A stretch of DNA of 64,000 bases, taken from the NCBI GenBank assembly GCA_018398585.1, contig JAGTTD010000021.1, positions 22,845,107 through 22,909,106 on the forward strand. Direction: 5' to 3'. Origin of the DNA: Simmondsia chinensis. Taxonomy: Eukaryota; Streptophyta; Magnoliopsida; Caryophyllales; Simmondsiaceae. The notes under the pieces were generated by a model, which worked only from the letters and a program-made list of their open reading frames with translations, did not search any database and was not told where the DNA came from. Position 1 is the first letter of the stretch; the number at the start of each line of letters is the position of its first letter. This document shows, one piece after another, positions 23,346 to 35,600 of this stretch. Made by a program: the position numbers and the translations under genes.

Positions 23346-23830
23346 AATATTGTTATGTTTTTCCTAATTTTATATATAACTTAAACGGAATACTTACTGC
23401 GCTATGCATGTGAATGATTGAAAATTTTGAAGGTGATTTTTAAAAATTTTCAATATTCCAACGCTATAAAAATTGGAAAAAAAAAATAAATTAATTTTTA
23501 GCTCACTATCTTGAACTTATATTACCATTATCAATTATATGATCTATCTCGTGGTAAAAAAAAATAAAAAATTATATGATCTGTCTTAAAAACTCATATT
23601 AATTATCTAATAATTTATCTATTAGTTAACTAGTTGCATTAAATTTAAAATCCCACTTAACAAAAAATTCAATTTAAAATCCCATTTATCCACTATAGAA
23701 TTAAGAAAGTCCTCAACTGATACGATTTTATTTTATTTGAAAACCCCACCCATCTTTTTAACATAAATAGTAAAATACTGAAAAATAGAAGATTAAACCA
23801 TATTTATATGAAATTGTTTTTAGATTTAGG

Positions 23831-23953
23831 GCAACAATAACCAACACAGTGGCTCGAGGGCTCCAGCATAAGCAAGGTCGGGGAGATTTACGCAACCTTA
23901 CCCCTTCGGAGTGCTATCCTAAAGGGGGGTTGTTTCTGAGGACTCCCAACCTG
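23831..23953 (-). mobile_element. SINE body, starts at the 5S/body junction
   Basis: On the minus strand it begins CTCAGGTTGGGAGTCCTCAG, the sequence that follows the 5S head in the copy at 33409, then GAAACAACC, GGGGTAAGGTTGCG and a GTTATTGTTG tail. Target-site duplication not found. Confidence 0.65.
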
Positions 23954-23999
23954 AGAAGCACACATGCATGGCTGCATGGAAACATAAAGTATAAAGCAT

Positions 24000-25590
24000 C
24001 AGAGCATAGATTGAGGGCTAGTTTTGCAAATTTATTTTAGGCTCTTTGTTGTATTCGAAGTCAATTGTTATTTCTTTTGATTAATTCGGTAGTCATTTAT
24101 GAAATTGGGTGGGGGGGCTAAAAAAATGTTAAAGTCATATTCGTATGGAAAATTTTAATCACATTGTGGATCAAACGATGAGAATTTAGTACATATATGC
24201 GTATGTGTATACAATTCCAGTATAGAAAATTTTATCTTATTCAAATTTATCGTTCAAACATACAAATGGACGTATGTAATCCTAAAGTTTTTTAGGCAAG
24301 GTGTGTAAAGAAATTGAATGTTGCAATGATTGAGATATAATTTGACGAGGAGACATTACCCCACATCATTCTACTATCTTCGTTGTGATTATACAAGGTT
24401 GCTTCTTTATTACCTAAATTCTCGAGGACGAAATGAATCCCAACTTATGGATACAATTCGAAGATGTTTCTACGCAAGTATTATGCCCGCGAATGAGAAG
24501 TAATCCATAGATATTTGCTAGGGAAATACTTGACTTTTGCCTTCTTATAAAATCTATAGCTATTGTTTGATAATAGGTAAAGACTGAGGGAAGTTTGTGA
24601 CAACATGCAGACATGGGTGCAAAGACAGTGTGATCCAATATTTACTCGAGTACTATATATATACATATATATATGAGATAACTCTTATTAAAGGGCAGAT
24701 TATGAACCACTCATTTGACCTGCCCGTTCACTTTTAGAAAGAATTTTGAGTTTTAGTTAATTGCTAAGAGAAGACCCTTGTTTTCATATAATAAGTTAGC
24801 TTATATAATACAAGTACATGGCGTATACGTATACTTTCTCTAATTTTTAATGCATGTCCAAGGGTTACTTCCCTATGCAGCGACATTGATACCAATTGCT
24901 TGGATTTTGCATTTAAACAAGATGCATGACAAATTTATTGATTTTATACAGTAACATGCCCTTTCATACAAATGTCGATTATATTTGAACTGTGAATAGT
25001 CCACAAGCTCATCTCATACCTCATATTGAAATAATCATAATATTGAAAGTAGGGGAGTTTGTGATTTAAACGCATAGGGGAGTTTGTGATTTAAACGCAT
25101 AGCATTTTAGTTAACATGACAATAATAACATAGACAAAAACCTATTTTTCCAAAAGCTTAAACTAATGGGCGACGAATGATAGAAATGATTTTATGCTTC
25201 AAAGATATTGTTAAGCATGACTAAACTATGATGTAACTTAACATATTTCATCATCTTTCATGGCAAACACCTTCAAATATGATTGAATTGCGGATCATAA
25301 CAAACATGAGAAATCTAGTTCACACAAAAATCAATTGAAAATCAACTTGCCATATAGCGATTCATATTTCTCTTCATAATTCGAGTAGTGCTCCTATAAT
25401 CATATTTCTCCTTTTTGTACTGAAAATTGGCAAACATCTTTCCCTTGTCCTTCAAGTTTTCCTCATTAAGTGAGGGAGTTTTTCTTGACCAAAATTAAGT
25501 GAGGGAGTTGGGTTTTCTTATTTTGCAAATTTTGCTAGCTTTTGCAATTTTTATTTTCATAAAGAATACATGAAAATAGAGAGAGAAAAT
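24000..25590. other. intergenic, no gene seen
   Basis: AT-rich sequence with a (TA)n run near 24650-24674 and a 27-bp tandem duplication at 25052-25101 (GGGGAGTTTGTGATTTAAAC twice). I see no gene or recognisable element. Confidence 0.5.
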
Positions 25591-25607
25591 CGCAAATATC
25601 AAGCACT

Positions 25608-25722
25608 CAATAATAACAACAAACTCGGTATTTGAAAAGCTTTCATTAAAGCAGGGACCGGAAGCCTTACCCCTACAAAATTCTACCCTGAAGAGTGACT
25701 GTTTCCAAAGGCTCCCAACCTT
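25608..25722 (-). mobile_element. SINE body, headless
   Basis: On the minus strand it starts AAAGGTTGGGAGCCTTTGGA, at the same junction as the copies at 23831 and 28578, and ends in TTGTTGTTATTATTG. The middle has decayed (GGGTAGAATTTTGTAGGGGT). Confidence 0.6.
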
Positions 25723-25839
25723 TAAAAAAATAAAAAGCAAAAAAGGAAATATTTATATTTATAAAATCAAGTAAATATCAAAGTCAAAGTCAACATTAAG
25801 TCAACGGACACATAATATTGAAATTTTGGAATTAGACCG

Positions 25840-26110
25840 TTTGTTCAATGGAAAATTTTTTTACACAATATTCTAAATTAAAAAAAATTTATTCTTAAAA
25901 AACATCTTCTCTAGCTAAAAAATGATTCCATTCTACAAAATTTATATCAACTGCACACTTCGCCATCTTGAGGTTAAAGTAAAACAAATGACGTGAGAGT
26001 ACAATGAAAAATAGTGAAGGGGAAAAATGGAGGAAAATATTTTTCATATTTGTGGTTATGCTATGAAGTTACATGAAAAAAACAACAGAATTGAGACGAA
26101 ATATATTTTA
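25840..26110 (-). mobile_element. MITE, AAAACATTTTCC family
   Basis: Reverse-orientation copy with GACCGTTTGTTCAATGG, GAGGTTAAAGTAAAACAAAT and GAATTGAGACGAAATATATT, which match the complement of the element at 35021-35393. Confidence 0.55.
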
Positions 26111-26350
26111 TATCAGGAAACTTCGGAATTTTTTTAGCTTCAGCACGGTTCAAAAGAAATACTATTGACATACCAGAATTACAGCTTCGTATACAATGTT
26201 ACAGCGACAGATTGAATGAATGACTCATCTTCAACAATAGAGCAAAGAAAGAAACACCATGATAACATACTTGTACCTGCAAAATAATAATACTTTGTCA
26301 GAGGAAATTACAGTTTCAGTAGCCCTAATTCGTTCCGCATTATCAATGTT

Positions 26351-26690
26351 TAGGCTCTGTTTGATTCAACGGAGAAATATTTTCTTTACATCTTAAAAAT
26401 TTGTCTTTCTAGCTAGAAAAAATAGTTTCATTCGACAAATTTTTATAAGGTTCACGTTTGGCCAAAGTACGGTTTTAGACGCATATAACGTGAGATTATG
26501 AAGGAAAATGTTTTTTTATCTCCGTGAATGGAAGTGTTTTCCCCTTCGTTGAGGGGGAAGTCAATTTCCCCTCAACAAAATAAAAACATTTTCTATACTT
26601 ATAGTAGTTCCTAAGAATTATGTAAACAAATAATAGAATTAAGACAAAATATTTTCCGTTAAGAATGTGTCGATCACGGATCAAAATCAA
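26351..26690 (-). mobile_element. MITE, AAAACATTTTCC family
   Basis: Opens GGCTCTGTTTGATTCAACGG and closes with AAGACAAAATATTTTCCGTT. It contains two facing stems, GAGGGGGAAG and CTTTTCCCC-type, around 26540-26570. Non-coding. Confidence 0.55.
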
Positions 26691-26864
26691 ACGTCTTGGA
26701 AAGACGTGGGTTTTGGCAGGGGAAACAAATCCCGCAGTTCAAAAAGGAAAATTGGAAAACTTTTTTTTTGGGTAAATAAATTTGGAAAACTCCGCAATTA
26801 CATTTTCTAATTTTCAGTGTAAGGAGAGAACTAGTAGAACATATTTTCTTGAAAATCTATGGTT

Positions 26865-27064
26865 CTATTTGTTTTCCACGGTAATCTCATGTCATGTATC
26901 TCATTTCAACCTCAACTTGACCAAGCATGAATATCAAATGAATTTATAAAATGAAATAATTTTCTTTATTTCGAAAAATAAATATATTTTTTAAAAAATT
27001 GAAAATATTTTGTAACAAGAAATTTCCACGAGAAAAACATTTTCCCTTGAACCAAATGGAGCCT
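26865..27064 (+). mobile_element. MITE 3' part, AAAACATTTTCC family
   Basis: Plus-oriented partial copy ending GAAAAACATTTTCCCTTGAA and CCAAATGGAGCC. It lies next to the reverse copy at 26351, so the two form an inverted pair. Confidence 0.55.
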
Positions 27065-27094
27065 AGAAAAACAGCTCCAAGTTAGAAGTGTATT

Positions 27095-27515
27095 TGAACC
27101 AAGCCAAGCCGAGCTCATCAAGCTTGGGGTCCGACTCATTGACATTTAGCTTGACAACTTTAAGCTTGAGCTCGACTATTTATAAACTTGGGCTTGGCTC
27201 GAAGCCGGCCAAGCTCAAATCCAGCTCAGCAAGCTTTGAACTAAACTTGATATTTGTACGTTCATTTAAGCTCAATTGTTCGAGCTCGTTTAGGCTCGGG
27301 CTCGGCTTATTTAAACTTGTCTTGGTTGCACATATTTAAGCTACTAAATCATATCAAGATAGGCTTGTTTAGGCTCGTGAGCCTACAAGCTCAAGCTTCA
27401 TTAGGCTTGGGTTCAACTCGATAAGTTATACAAACTGGCTTAGCTTGGTTCAAGCTCAAAAGAAGCTGAACTATTCAAGCTTTATGACGAGCTTCAACTC
27501 ATTTACACCCCAACT
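27095..27515. repeat. degenerate AAGCTTGAGCTC/GGCTCG repeat
   Basis: About 420 bases made of variants of AAGCTTGAGCTCG, TTTAGGCTCG and GAGCC with no reading frame continuity. It is one of several copies in the window (1.9, 35.6, 39.9, 45.5, 47.5 and 49.5 kb). Confidence 0.6.
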
Positions 27516-27654
27516 CCAAGTGAAAAAATTGAGGTTCTTTATATAAAGATTCGAAAACTAGAAATTTTCTGTGAGTGGAACACACCAATAATAAACAAGT
27601 AGCAATTTGAAAACAAGTTAACAGATCCATTGGCAAGTGTGTGTATACAACGCA

Positions 27655-27745
27655 ATACTCCTTCCCAGTTTAGCATAGTAGTAAGGGTGGCACTATACCA
27701 AGCCAAAGGTAAGGGGTTCGAGGGACATCCCCCCAAAAAAAAGAC
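27655..27745 (+). mobile_element. tRNA-derived SINE-like head
   Basis: TTTAGCATAGTAGTAAGGGT resembles a pol III A box and AAGGGGTTCGAGGGAC a B box. An A-run (CCCCCCAAAAAAAAGAC) follows closely. Confidence 0.4.
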
Positions 27746-27869
27746 ATTACCGAATTAAAAAATAATTGTATACAATGCAATAAGCACAGTACTAACACTT
27801 CTTTTAATCGAAAGTGCAGGATAACAGAATATACTTTATAGTATCAGAAACCCCAAACGATAACTAACC

Positions 27870-30800
27870 TCAACGCTTTGAAAATTGAGGAGCTTTGCGA
27901 GCTTTCTTGAGGCCAGGCTTTTTCCTCTCGACCACTCGGGAGTCTCTCGTTAGCAGACCTTCCTGTTTCAATGGAATTCTATGACTCTGGCTCACCTTCA
28001 ACAACGCACGTGCAATACCAAGAGATATGGCTTGTGCTTGACCTGATAGACCGCCACCATGAGCCTTGACAAAGACATCATAGCTAGTCTCATATCCCAG
28101 GATGATCAAAGGGGTTTTAATGTTTTGAAGCCACAAGGGATTCCCTTGAAGATATTCCTGCATTTATAGATATTGGTAGACAGGCAAAGGTCACAAAATA
28201 CAGTTATGAATAAGATCAGTGCTATACCAGCGAATTTCTTTTCAGGAACTCTTTAGACTAAGAATTCTGACAGCTTCCCAGACATAGTGTTGGTAGATCT
28301 GTAGAGGGCTTAGAAGGCTTTGGATTCTTAGTTTTTGGATTGTTGTTTGATGACTAAAAACATCTTGTCCTTTAACTCTTTGTGTATTCTTTATCTCTTA
28401 ACGATATTTCTTTTTTTGATCGAAAAAATAAGACCAGCTAAAAGATTTAAGGCATGGTTCAATTTAGGCTAGATGTAAGTGATTGAAAGAATTCTAAGGA
28501 CATGTATGGTATTGTCTTTTTGTTTGCAATTTTTGTTTTAGTAAAACTAAACCAAGTTTTAATAATAATTATTTCAGGAATCAGGTTGGGAGCCCTCGGA
28601 AATAGCCTCTTATCAAGGTGTCATCCTGAGGAGGTAAGGCTGTGTACATCCTACCCTCTTAGACCCTGAATAAGCAGGAGCCCTTGAGGCACTAGAGCTG
28701 TTGTTGTTGGTTTTTTTATTTCAGATTCAATTCAAAGTAAACCAAAAACTAGCATCTAGAAAAATCGCTTCTAAAATCTAGCTTTTAACTTTTTAAAAAC
28801 CAAAAAATGAAGATAGAAAAAGATACCAAAAAAGCCCTAAGTAAATGCTTAGAAACCCTCTGAATTGCCCTTTGGGGATGGAAGAGAAAGAAAGGTCTTC
28901 CTTTACGGAAAATATCAAGCTCAGATGAAATGAAAATGACAAATACTTTCATGTTCATTGTAGGTCTCATGCAGGTGAACACATTCAAAAAGTTAATATG
29001 CATACACGAAATCAAGGAATTACTGAATCAGAGAAAGGTATCACTAGTTAGTAAATTAACTTACTCACAGTATTATATCGCTATATTGCTGAACCCTTTC
29101 AACAATGCATAAGATAGTTTGGGTTTTAGCACAGAAAGCTTGAGCAAAGAATTATAGTTAGTTGCAAAGATAAATCTACAAACAATTAGTTGTGGTAACC
29201 AAAGCCAAAATTTACACTCACAAATAAGATCACTGCCACAATAGAAAATGGCTTATCCATGCTTCATATTGAGATGGTCAAAATGTTTCATGTCGCTCTT
29301 TCCATTACCTTTGTGTACCATCCACTTCTGCAGATACGTATTGCTTTTGTGAGAGGTTCGTCATTAAGGACGGCTAAGCTCAAGCCCTGTTCTTTCTCTT
29401 TTTAAGTCAATCTTGTGTGTTCCCCTTTTGCTATAAGAGGTTGGGGTATTTTATAAGACTACCTCATATGACTAGCATGTGAGTTTGTGACCCTACTCAG
29501 TGATTATTTGGTGGGCGAATTTGGAGATGGGCGAGTACTACACTTTTTACTCACCCTTATCACCCGTCGCATTGGGTTTTACCCGGAAAGGGGTTCCTAC
29601 TTTCCCAGTGTGCTCCTATTCGGTCAGCTCTCTACTCACCATGCACTACTCACCCTTTTCTAGGAGGTTTCTTCTTTTCTTTTTTCTTTTTTTTGCCTTT
29701 TTTTTTTTTTTTTTTTTTTTTTTGGTGTTGGTAAGTGATGTTCTTTTTGTCTACACATACTTTGCTCTATGAGCTGAACTACTAAAAAGTTAATTTATAA
29801 GTTCTCCAACACTTTGGTCATCCACCCCTCACAAGGGTGGATTACCAAAACTCCCCGTCCCTTTAATTCCCAATAGCACTTGCAATTTCATTCCCTGGCT
29901 TTATCTATAAAATCAAGAATAGAGATCCAATCCATACATATATAATTCAGCACGGGAACCATAATCGGCATTGCTCTCACGAAGAAATTTCATATACTAC
30001 CTCAAATCATTGCTTCAAAAATTGTTACATTATGAAGCCATTTCTAATCTTTTACCAATCAGCTCAAACTTTTAGGATAATTAGCCCCTTGATATAGTAC
30101 CAAAGTCTCTCTTATGACAAGTTCAAACTCCAATAACCCCTATTTTCAATACTAATATAGGGATTGTTTGTTTACCAAAAGGTAAGACAAGAATATGGGA
30201 TTCATAGGAAGTGCGTATTTATCCCCTTGTTTGATTACCAGAAAATTGGATACCATAGGGAGTGAAATTTCCATTAAGTTTCAATTCCTTTATTGCACGG
30301 GAATTAACTCACTAGAGAGGCTAGGTAAGTTCTAGTTTCTGAAAGTTCTATTTCCCATCGTATAAACCAAACATATATAACTATTTTCTGGTAAATTGAC
30401 ACAACAATTGAATTTCTAGGAAATATAACTTATATGAATTTAAGTTATGCGCTAACCAAACAAGGCCATAATTTAAAGCAACGTATGAGATGCTATGTGC
30501 ATTATTCACGCTTCAAGTCCACTGGACATTCACGTGAGGAGGTATATTAGAGTATAAAATCATTTTAGGACTTTCATCAATCACTTTAACCACTTCAATA
30601 GTTGATTCTTATACACAGTCAAAGAACTAAAATTTCAAATACACAGCGAATAAAAACATTAATCAATAATCCAACGAGAGAGCAGTAGACCTTAGCATCA
30701 CGGCAATTGATGATGAACTTTCCAGTTCCTTCTTGAAGCACAACCCTAGCAATCGCACACTTCCTCCGCCCCGTACCGATAATTGGTTGCGCCGCAAATC

Positions 30801-31020
30801 CACCAGGAAGCCTCGACTTGACATACTTCACCAGATCCTCCGTCTCCACAGCCTCCACCGCCGCCGCCGCCGAGACGACAAGCGGCTTGAACTGAGCACA
30901 GTGCGCCATAGAGAGAGGCTTGGCGAGAGCGAAGAAGAAGGCGTCGCGGTTGGCGGCGAAGGAGGATGAGAAGGAAAGAGAAGAGAAGGAAGTTGTCAAG
31001 TGTGAGATGGTAACCGCCAT
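27870..31020 (-). CDS. RPS9: plastid ribosomal protein S9 (uS9c), nuclear-encoded
   Basis: Structural protein of the plastid 30S subunit; the C-terminal tail of S9 reaches the P-site tRNA. Two exons, 30691-31020 and 27870-28157, join in phase ([11 protein letters not shown]) to give 205 residues. Residues 1 to about 52 are rich in Ser, Ala and Phe with few acids, as in a chloroplast transit peptide. The mature part starts near [17 protein letters not shown]. It carries [19 protein letters not shown] and the family signature [20 protein letters not shown], and ends in the conserved basic tail ...[12 protein letters not shown]. The single 2.5-kb intron holds a SINE, a TRIM and a MITE nested in the TRIM. 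A TGGGCY array lies upstream. Confidence 0.96.
28569..28724 (+). mobile_element. SINE, headless, with TSD, RPS9 intron
   Basis: Element proper is about 28578-28715. TTATTTCAG flanks both ends (28569-28577 and 28716-28724). The element begins GAATCAGGTTGGGAGCCCTC, at the 5S/body junction, then GGAAATAGCCTCTTATC, GGTAAGGCTGTGTACATCC and TTGTTGTTGG. Confidence 0.8.
30045..30615 (+). mobile_element. TRIM of the second family, split by a MITE
   Basis: The left part has a damaged LTR end and ATAGTACCAAAGTCTC near the primer-binding position. The right part has GCATTATTCACGCTTCAAGT, CACGTGAGGAGGTA and the LTR TATTAGAGTATAAAATCATT (from 30544). Between them 30160-30467 is a separate inserted element. 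In the RPS9 intron. Confidence 0.55.
30160..30467. mobile_element. MITE, GGxxTTGTTTG ends, nested in TRIM
   Basis: The ends are imperfect inverted repeats: GGGATTGTTTGTTTACC at 30160 and, on the other strand, GGCCTTGTTTGGTTAGC at the right end. This resembles hAT-type MITEs. An 8-bp duplication is not clearly preserved. Non-coding. Confidence 0.55.
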
Positions 31021-31147
31021 TGTTGCGGAACTTCAGTGAGATATCTCCGGCGAGAAGTGGAGGTGGCGGAGTGTTTTTTTGAGCAGTTACAGAAAGGGTA
31101 CGGAGAGGATAATGTTGGTGAAATGACGGATTTAGCCCTCTCTTCAA

Positions 31148-31209
31148 TGGGCCGGGAATTGGGCTTGGGCTTGGGCTTGGGCTTATCTTTTCTGTTCCTT
31201 GAAAGCCCA
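31148..31209. promoter_or_regulatory. TGGGCY (site II) array upstream of RPS9
   Basis: One TGGGCC (31148-31153) and four TGGGCT in 6-base phase (31160, 31166, 31172, 31178) are followed by AGCCCA (31204-31209). They lie about 130-190 bases upstream of the RPS9 start codon. TGGGCY elements are established TCP-binding sites enriched in promoters of plant ribosomal and organelle-protein genes. The perfect 6-bp phasing is unusual. Confidence 0.65.
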
Positions 31210-31639
31210 CTTGTGTTTTATTGTGGAGAGAGAAGTAGGATTAAGATGTGAGGTATACATACGGGAGTTGTTATTGCTAGTGTGAAAAAATATTATTGTT
31301 AGAATAATGTTATCGTCAAGATATAATTGATTTCAAACATGAGTACTTTATAGAAAGCTCGGTTCGTTTGGACCGAGCAGAACAAAAAAAACAAATCCCA
31401 ATCCAATCCAGTACAAGGACCATAAAACAAACAAAAAGTACAAGAATTCTTTTTTTCTTTTTTACATTATTATAAAGCATACAACATTTTTTAAACAGGA
31501 ACACCGAGTTTCGAGCCCAAAGCTTCTTACTTTAAAAGATGAGTAATTTAACCACTACAACTCGTATAATATTGCATTGTGGTGTTTGTTGCTCTATTGG
31601 CTTCTTGCATAAAATCTTTGTACAAGCATGTTACTGGCT

Positions 31640-32245
31640 TGTAATTAAGAAATTCCTATGCGAGCCTATAGGGGTGCCCAACGTGTCGAGCTGATACGAG
31701 TCCCAATTCGTAGAGACGACCAAAATCGACCCACCATGCCAACAAGTTTACAAGTTGAAACTTTTTTGTCTTTGCCCCATCTCATGAGTTTGACCCAATT
31801 CCAACCCATGTTAATAGATTTGATCCGAACTAGAACCATCATGTTCTAAAATGGGTCAGACCCATGTAATGAAACATGGTCAGGCCCCTAATAGAAAAAC
31901 AAAATTTATTATTTTACACAACCATTAGTTAATGTCTTAATGATGTCATTATGTTAAAATTGCCAAATGACACTGTTCCAAACAACAAAATTAAAATATA
32001 TACATATATATATATAACACGGATTTAATTTGAGATTAACCCATTTGGACCCAACCCACATCTGACCCGCTTAAACCCATTTGGATGCGATCCATGTCAA
32101 ACTCGTGACCTACCTAGAAGACATATCACCGAGTAATTCCAAAACTTTGATCGAGTTCAACCTGCCTTCAAGCAGATCCAACTCATGTTGACCATCCATA
32201 CAAACAGGTCAGCCAGATTAGGTCACAGGTCAGTCCATTAGTCAT
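31640..32245. repeat. ACCCATTT/GACCC dispersed repeat
   Basis: Variants of GGGTCAGACCCATG, TAACCCATTTGGACCCAACC and TGACCCGCTTAAACCCATTT repeat without a reading frame. This is the same class as at 7860, 11.4 kb and 58.8 kb. A (TA)n run lies near 31998-32015. Confidence 0.5.
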
Positions 32246-32613
32246 CACGAATGGAGTTTCATTTTATATATTCCCTCCACTGGAACTCATCTTATTTAGA
32301 AGAAACTAAAAGCCACAACAAAATCTCTGGGGATTCCCCCTCTACTCCCTCTCAAGATTTACAAACCCCGCCTTTGCAAGGAGCCTTACACAGTAAGGTA
32401 CCCTTTTTATTCAGAGCAAAGAAGTTCATGGAACGCGAGTCCTCTTAACAACCATTCACCATCGTCTTCTTTGAGACTTTTACCCCTGAGATGACTTGCA
32501 GTACAAAAGTAGGCACAAACATCCTCCTTGTTCTTCTTTGTTGGGAGCCCATTTAAGTTCTCGATATTCGTCTTCTATTACAGAAACTTGACTAGGCCGT
32601 GGTCAGCTGAATA

Positions 32614-35600
32614 TCAGTGTTCAGCCATTGATCCTCCCCATTTTTGAACCCGGCTCTCCGCCTGAGCCGCCTGTGTTCAGATCAGAAGATAAACAAATAG
32701 GTTAGCATTAATCGATTCTAATATGAAACCTCACTTAGGATTTATTTGGCTAAGCTGTAAAAAAGTCATTCTTTAGAAGTACTCTATACAGAAGCACTTT
32801 TGTAAAAACTAAAGTATATTTGTCTGAATAATTTTTAGATTTACCTCTGATTCTACTTAAAAGCAAAAAACATCTTCTGCTTCTATTTGAAAACACTTTC
32901 TATCTAGGATGACACAGACTATGTGCTTTTCCTTAGCCCAACTTCTCTCCTAACTAGCGGGAAAAGTAGCATTCCGCAGCTACAGAGTCCACCAACGAAT
33001 CTGAATACCGAGCGGTTGCCAATAGCCCAACTTCTCTCCTAACTAGCGGGAAAAGTAGCATTTTGCAGCTGCAAAATCTACCAACGAATCTGAATACCAA
33101 GTGGTTGCCAAGCCGTAGATGAAGGTGACAGGTTGCACCTATGTGTGATCTAGGTCCATGTCACTCGGGCCAAATTATTACGGTATATTATGACAATGTC
33201 TCCACTGCATAACTTGATCTGAACCCCGTCTCTAGTAATCACACACGTTGATTTCCACTCTGTTTAGTAGAAGGTGCTAAAGGAAGATATCTAGGTTTGA
33301 GGTATTCTAACCATCAAGCAGGTTCCATACATTTTCACCGAAGGGACTACCCATTATTGCTTCCACTATCACAAAGTCAATCTACATATTGTCAGCCCAA
33401 CACAGATTACATACAACATACCTAGTGCCCCAAAGGCTCCCGCCTAAGCAGGGTCCTTGGGGGGCGGATGTACGCAGCCTTCCCCCTTCAGGGTTTTACC
33501 CCTGAAGAGAGGATATTTCCGAGTGTCTCCAACCTGATGGTGAGGACTTCCCAGGAGGTCACCCATCCTGGTACTGCTCTCGCCCAAGCACGCTTCACTT
33601 CGGAGTTCTAATGGGATCCGGTGACGGCTTGTTGGTACCCTCTTTGTCAGCCCAGCACAGATTGAGGGGATGTATCAGGTATACAGAGATCTATCCTCTA
33701 CTATCATGTATTTAGATTCATCATCACAATATCTAGATTATGGATAATATTGAATTCTCCAGTACTGTATAGTCTACATATACAACAACGTGCAGTAATA
33801 CAGGGCCCAAAGTAGTAGAAAGCATAACTTCAGATATCAAATATTCACGTATATTAGGTACATAAATTGAATTACAGTCGATGAAATATAATAACACGGT
33901 TAAAAGAAAAATGAAAGAGGAAGAAGAGAGGTAAAAGAAAGACATACTTCTTTGTCCCAGTTGGTGAACCAAGTCATGAATATCAAAATTAGGGTCTGCA
34001 AGCATATCCCTCCTATCAACCCACTCCATATACCCTGCATTTTACAATTACAATACATTAACTGAAAATATCTGGTTTTAAATCTTTGCTGGTTAGTAGT
34101 TTAAGAAATCGGGTCCTCAGACATAATCACCCTTTAGGGTGCTACCCTAAAGGGGTAAGGCTGCGCACATCTCACTCTCCCCAGACCCTGAGTTGGAGGG
34201 AGCCCTTATGGCATTAGGTTTGTTATTGTAGTGGTAGTTTAAGAAATCATTTTTCACTATAAATTTGGCTGACATTTGTGCTTGATTCATTTGAAGTTAA
34301 TGCAAGGTTGAAGATGTAAGATTAGGACAGAAGAAGTTTTCCTGCTTATAAAGGAATTCTTCTTCCCCTTTTTAAAAGAGGAAGTCATCTTTTTCTCTAT
34401 GGAAGAAAAGATTTTTACCTACGACCATAATTGTTAACTATTCATAAGGAATTACAGATGGGACAAAAGGAGACTTCACTTAAACCAAACGGAACCTAGA
34501 TAATCTAAGTACACCATTATCCTTTCTTATAAATCATATCTTCGTTAACTTCAATAAAACAAAATTTCTTTTATATAATCTAACCATGTCTTCATGAGTC
34601 TCCATATAAAATAAACAGAATCCCAATTCGAGAAAAATACGAAGATACTTCCTCCGCTCTAAAAGGATGTCACTCTATGTTCTAAAATTAGAAACTATTC
34701 ACTCGGGATGACCATTTATTGAAATTTTTTTGCCACAAAGGCTCCCACCAATTCAGGGCCTGGGGGGTTGAGATGTACATAGCTTTACTCCTATAGGAAG
34801 ACTATGTCCGGTAATACGTGAATATAAAGAATGTGAATTATTTTAGGGAGGGAAATTGGGAATCACACCATTGCTCCAAAATCGAATTTGAATCCTAGAA
34901 GAATTCCAGCAGGCAAACCAATAATATAGTAGCACCCTATGTTGATGAATGCAACAATGGCCTGCCATCCAGCTCCAACAGCAACCCCTACCATATTCAA
35001 GATAAATCACATCAACTAAGGCTGCGTTTATTTTACAGAAAACATTTTCCATCGTGATTCTATTGTTTCTTTGCATAACTTTATAGCAGTAACCACAAAT
35101 ATGGAAAATGTTTTCCTCAATTGAAGGGAAATTGACTTCTCCTTAACGAAAAGGGAAAACTTTTTCCTTAATGGAGGGAAAAACGTTCTCCATTGTGATA
35201 TTATGTTATATGTTCCACTTCAACCTCAATTTGGCCAATGAACCTCGTACAAATTCGTATAATGAAAACATTTTCTTTAGCTAGAAAGACAAAAAATAAA
35301 ATATTTAAGAAAAAATAATTTAAATTGAAAATATTTTGTGGAGAAAGATTTTTGTAAGAAAAATGTTTTGACATTGAACCAAATAAAGCCTAAATGATAA
35401 ATAACTTTACATATAAAAAGAAAGATGATATATGATTTAGTTCACAACACGCTCACTAAAATAGGGACCCATGGAGTGTCAATATTCAAACATATCTCCA
35501 CTTTTATCAAGAGATTGTTTCCGACATTTAAACTCGTGATCGCCAGATCACGATGCAGCAATCACCCTCATACATCACGTTACATGTAAGAGAAATAAAT

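Noticed and set aside
31160..31183. CRISPR-like or telomere-like array
   Set aside because: The 6-base units have no spacers and are best explained as promoter site II elements.
30746..31210. 154-codon minus-strand frame over RPS9 exon 1
   Set aside because: It is the wrong frame of the RPS9 first exon and its promoter.
33409..33643. Cassandra TRIM, whose LTRs carry 5S sequence
   Set aside because: No TG...CA ends, no second LTR, no primer-binding site; the 3' part is a SINE body and the flanking repeat is 20 bp, not 5.
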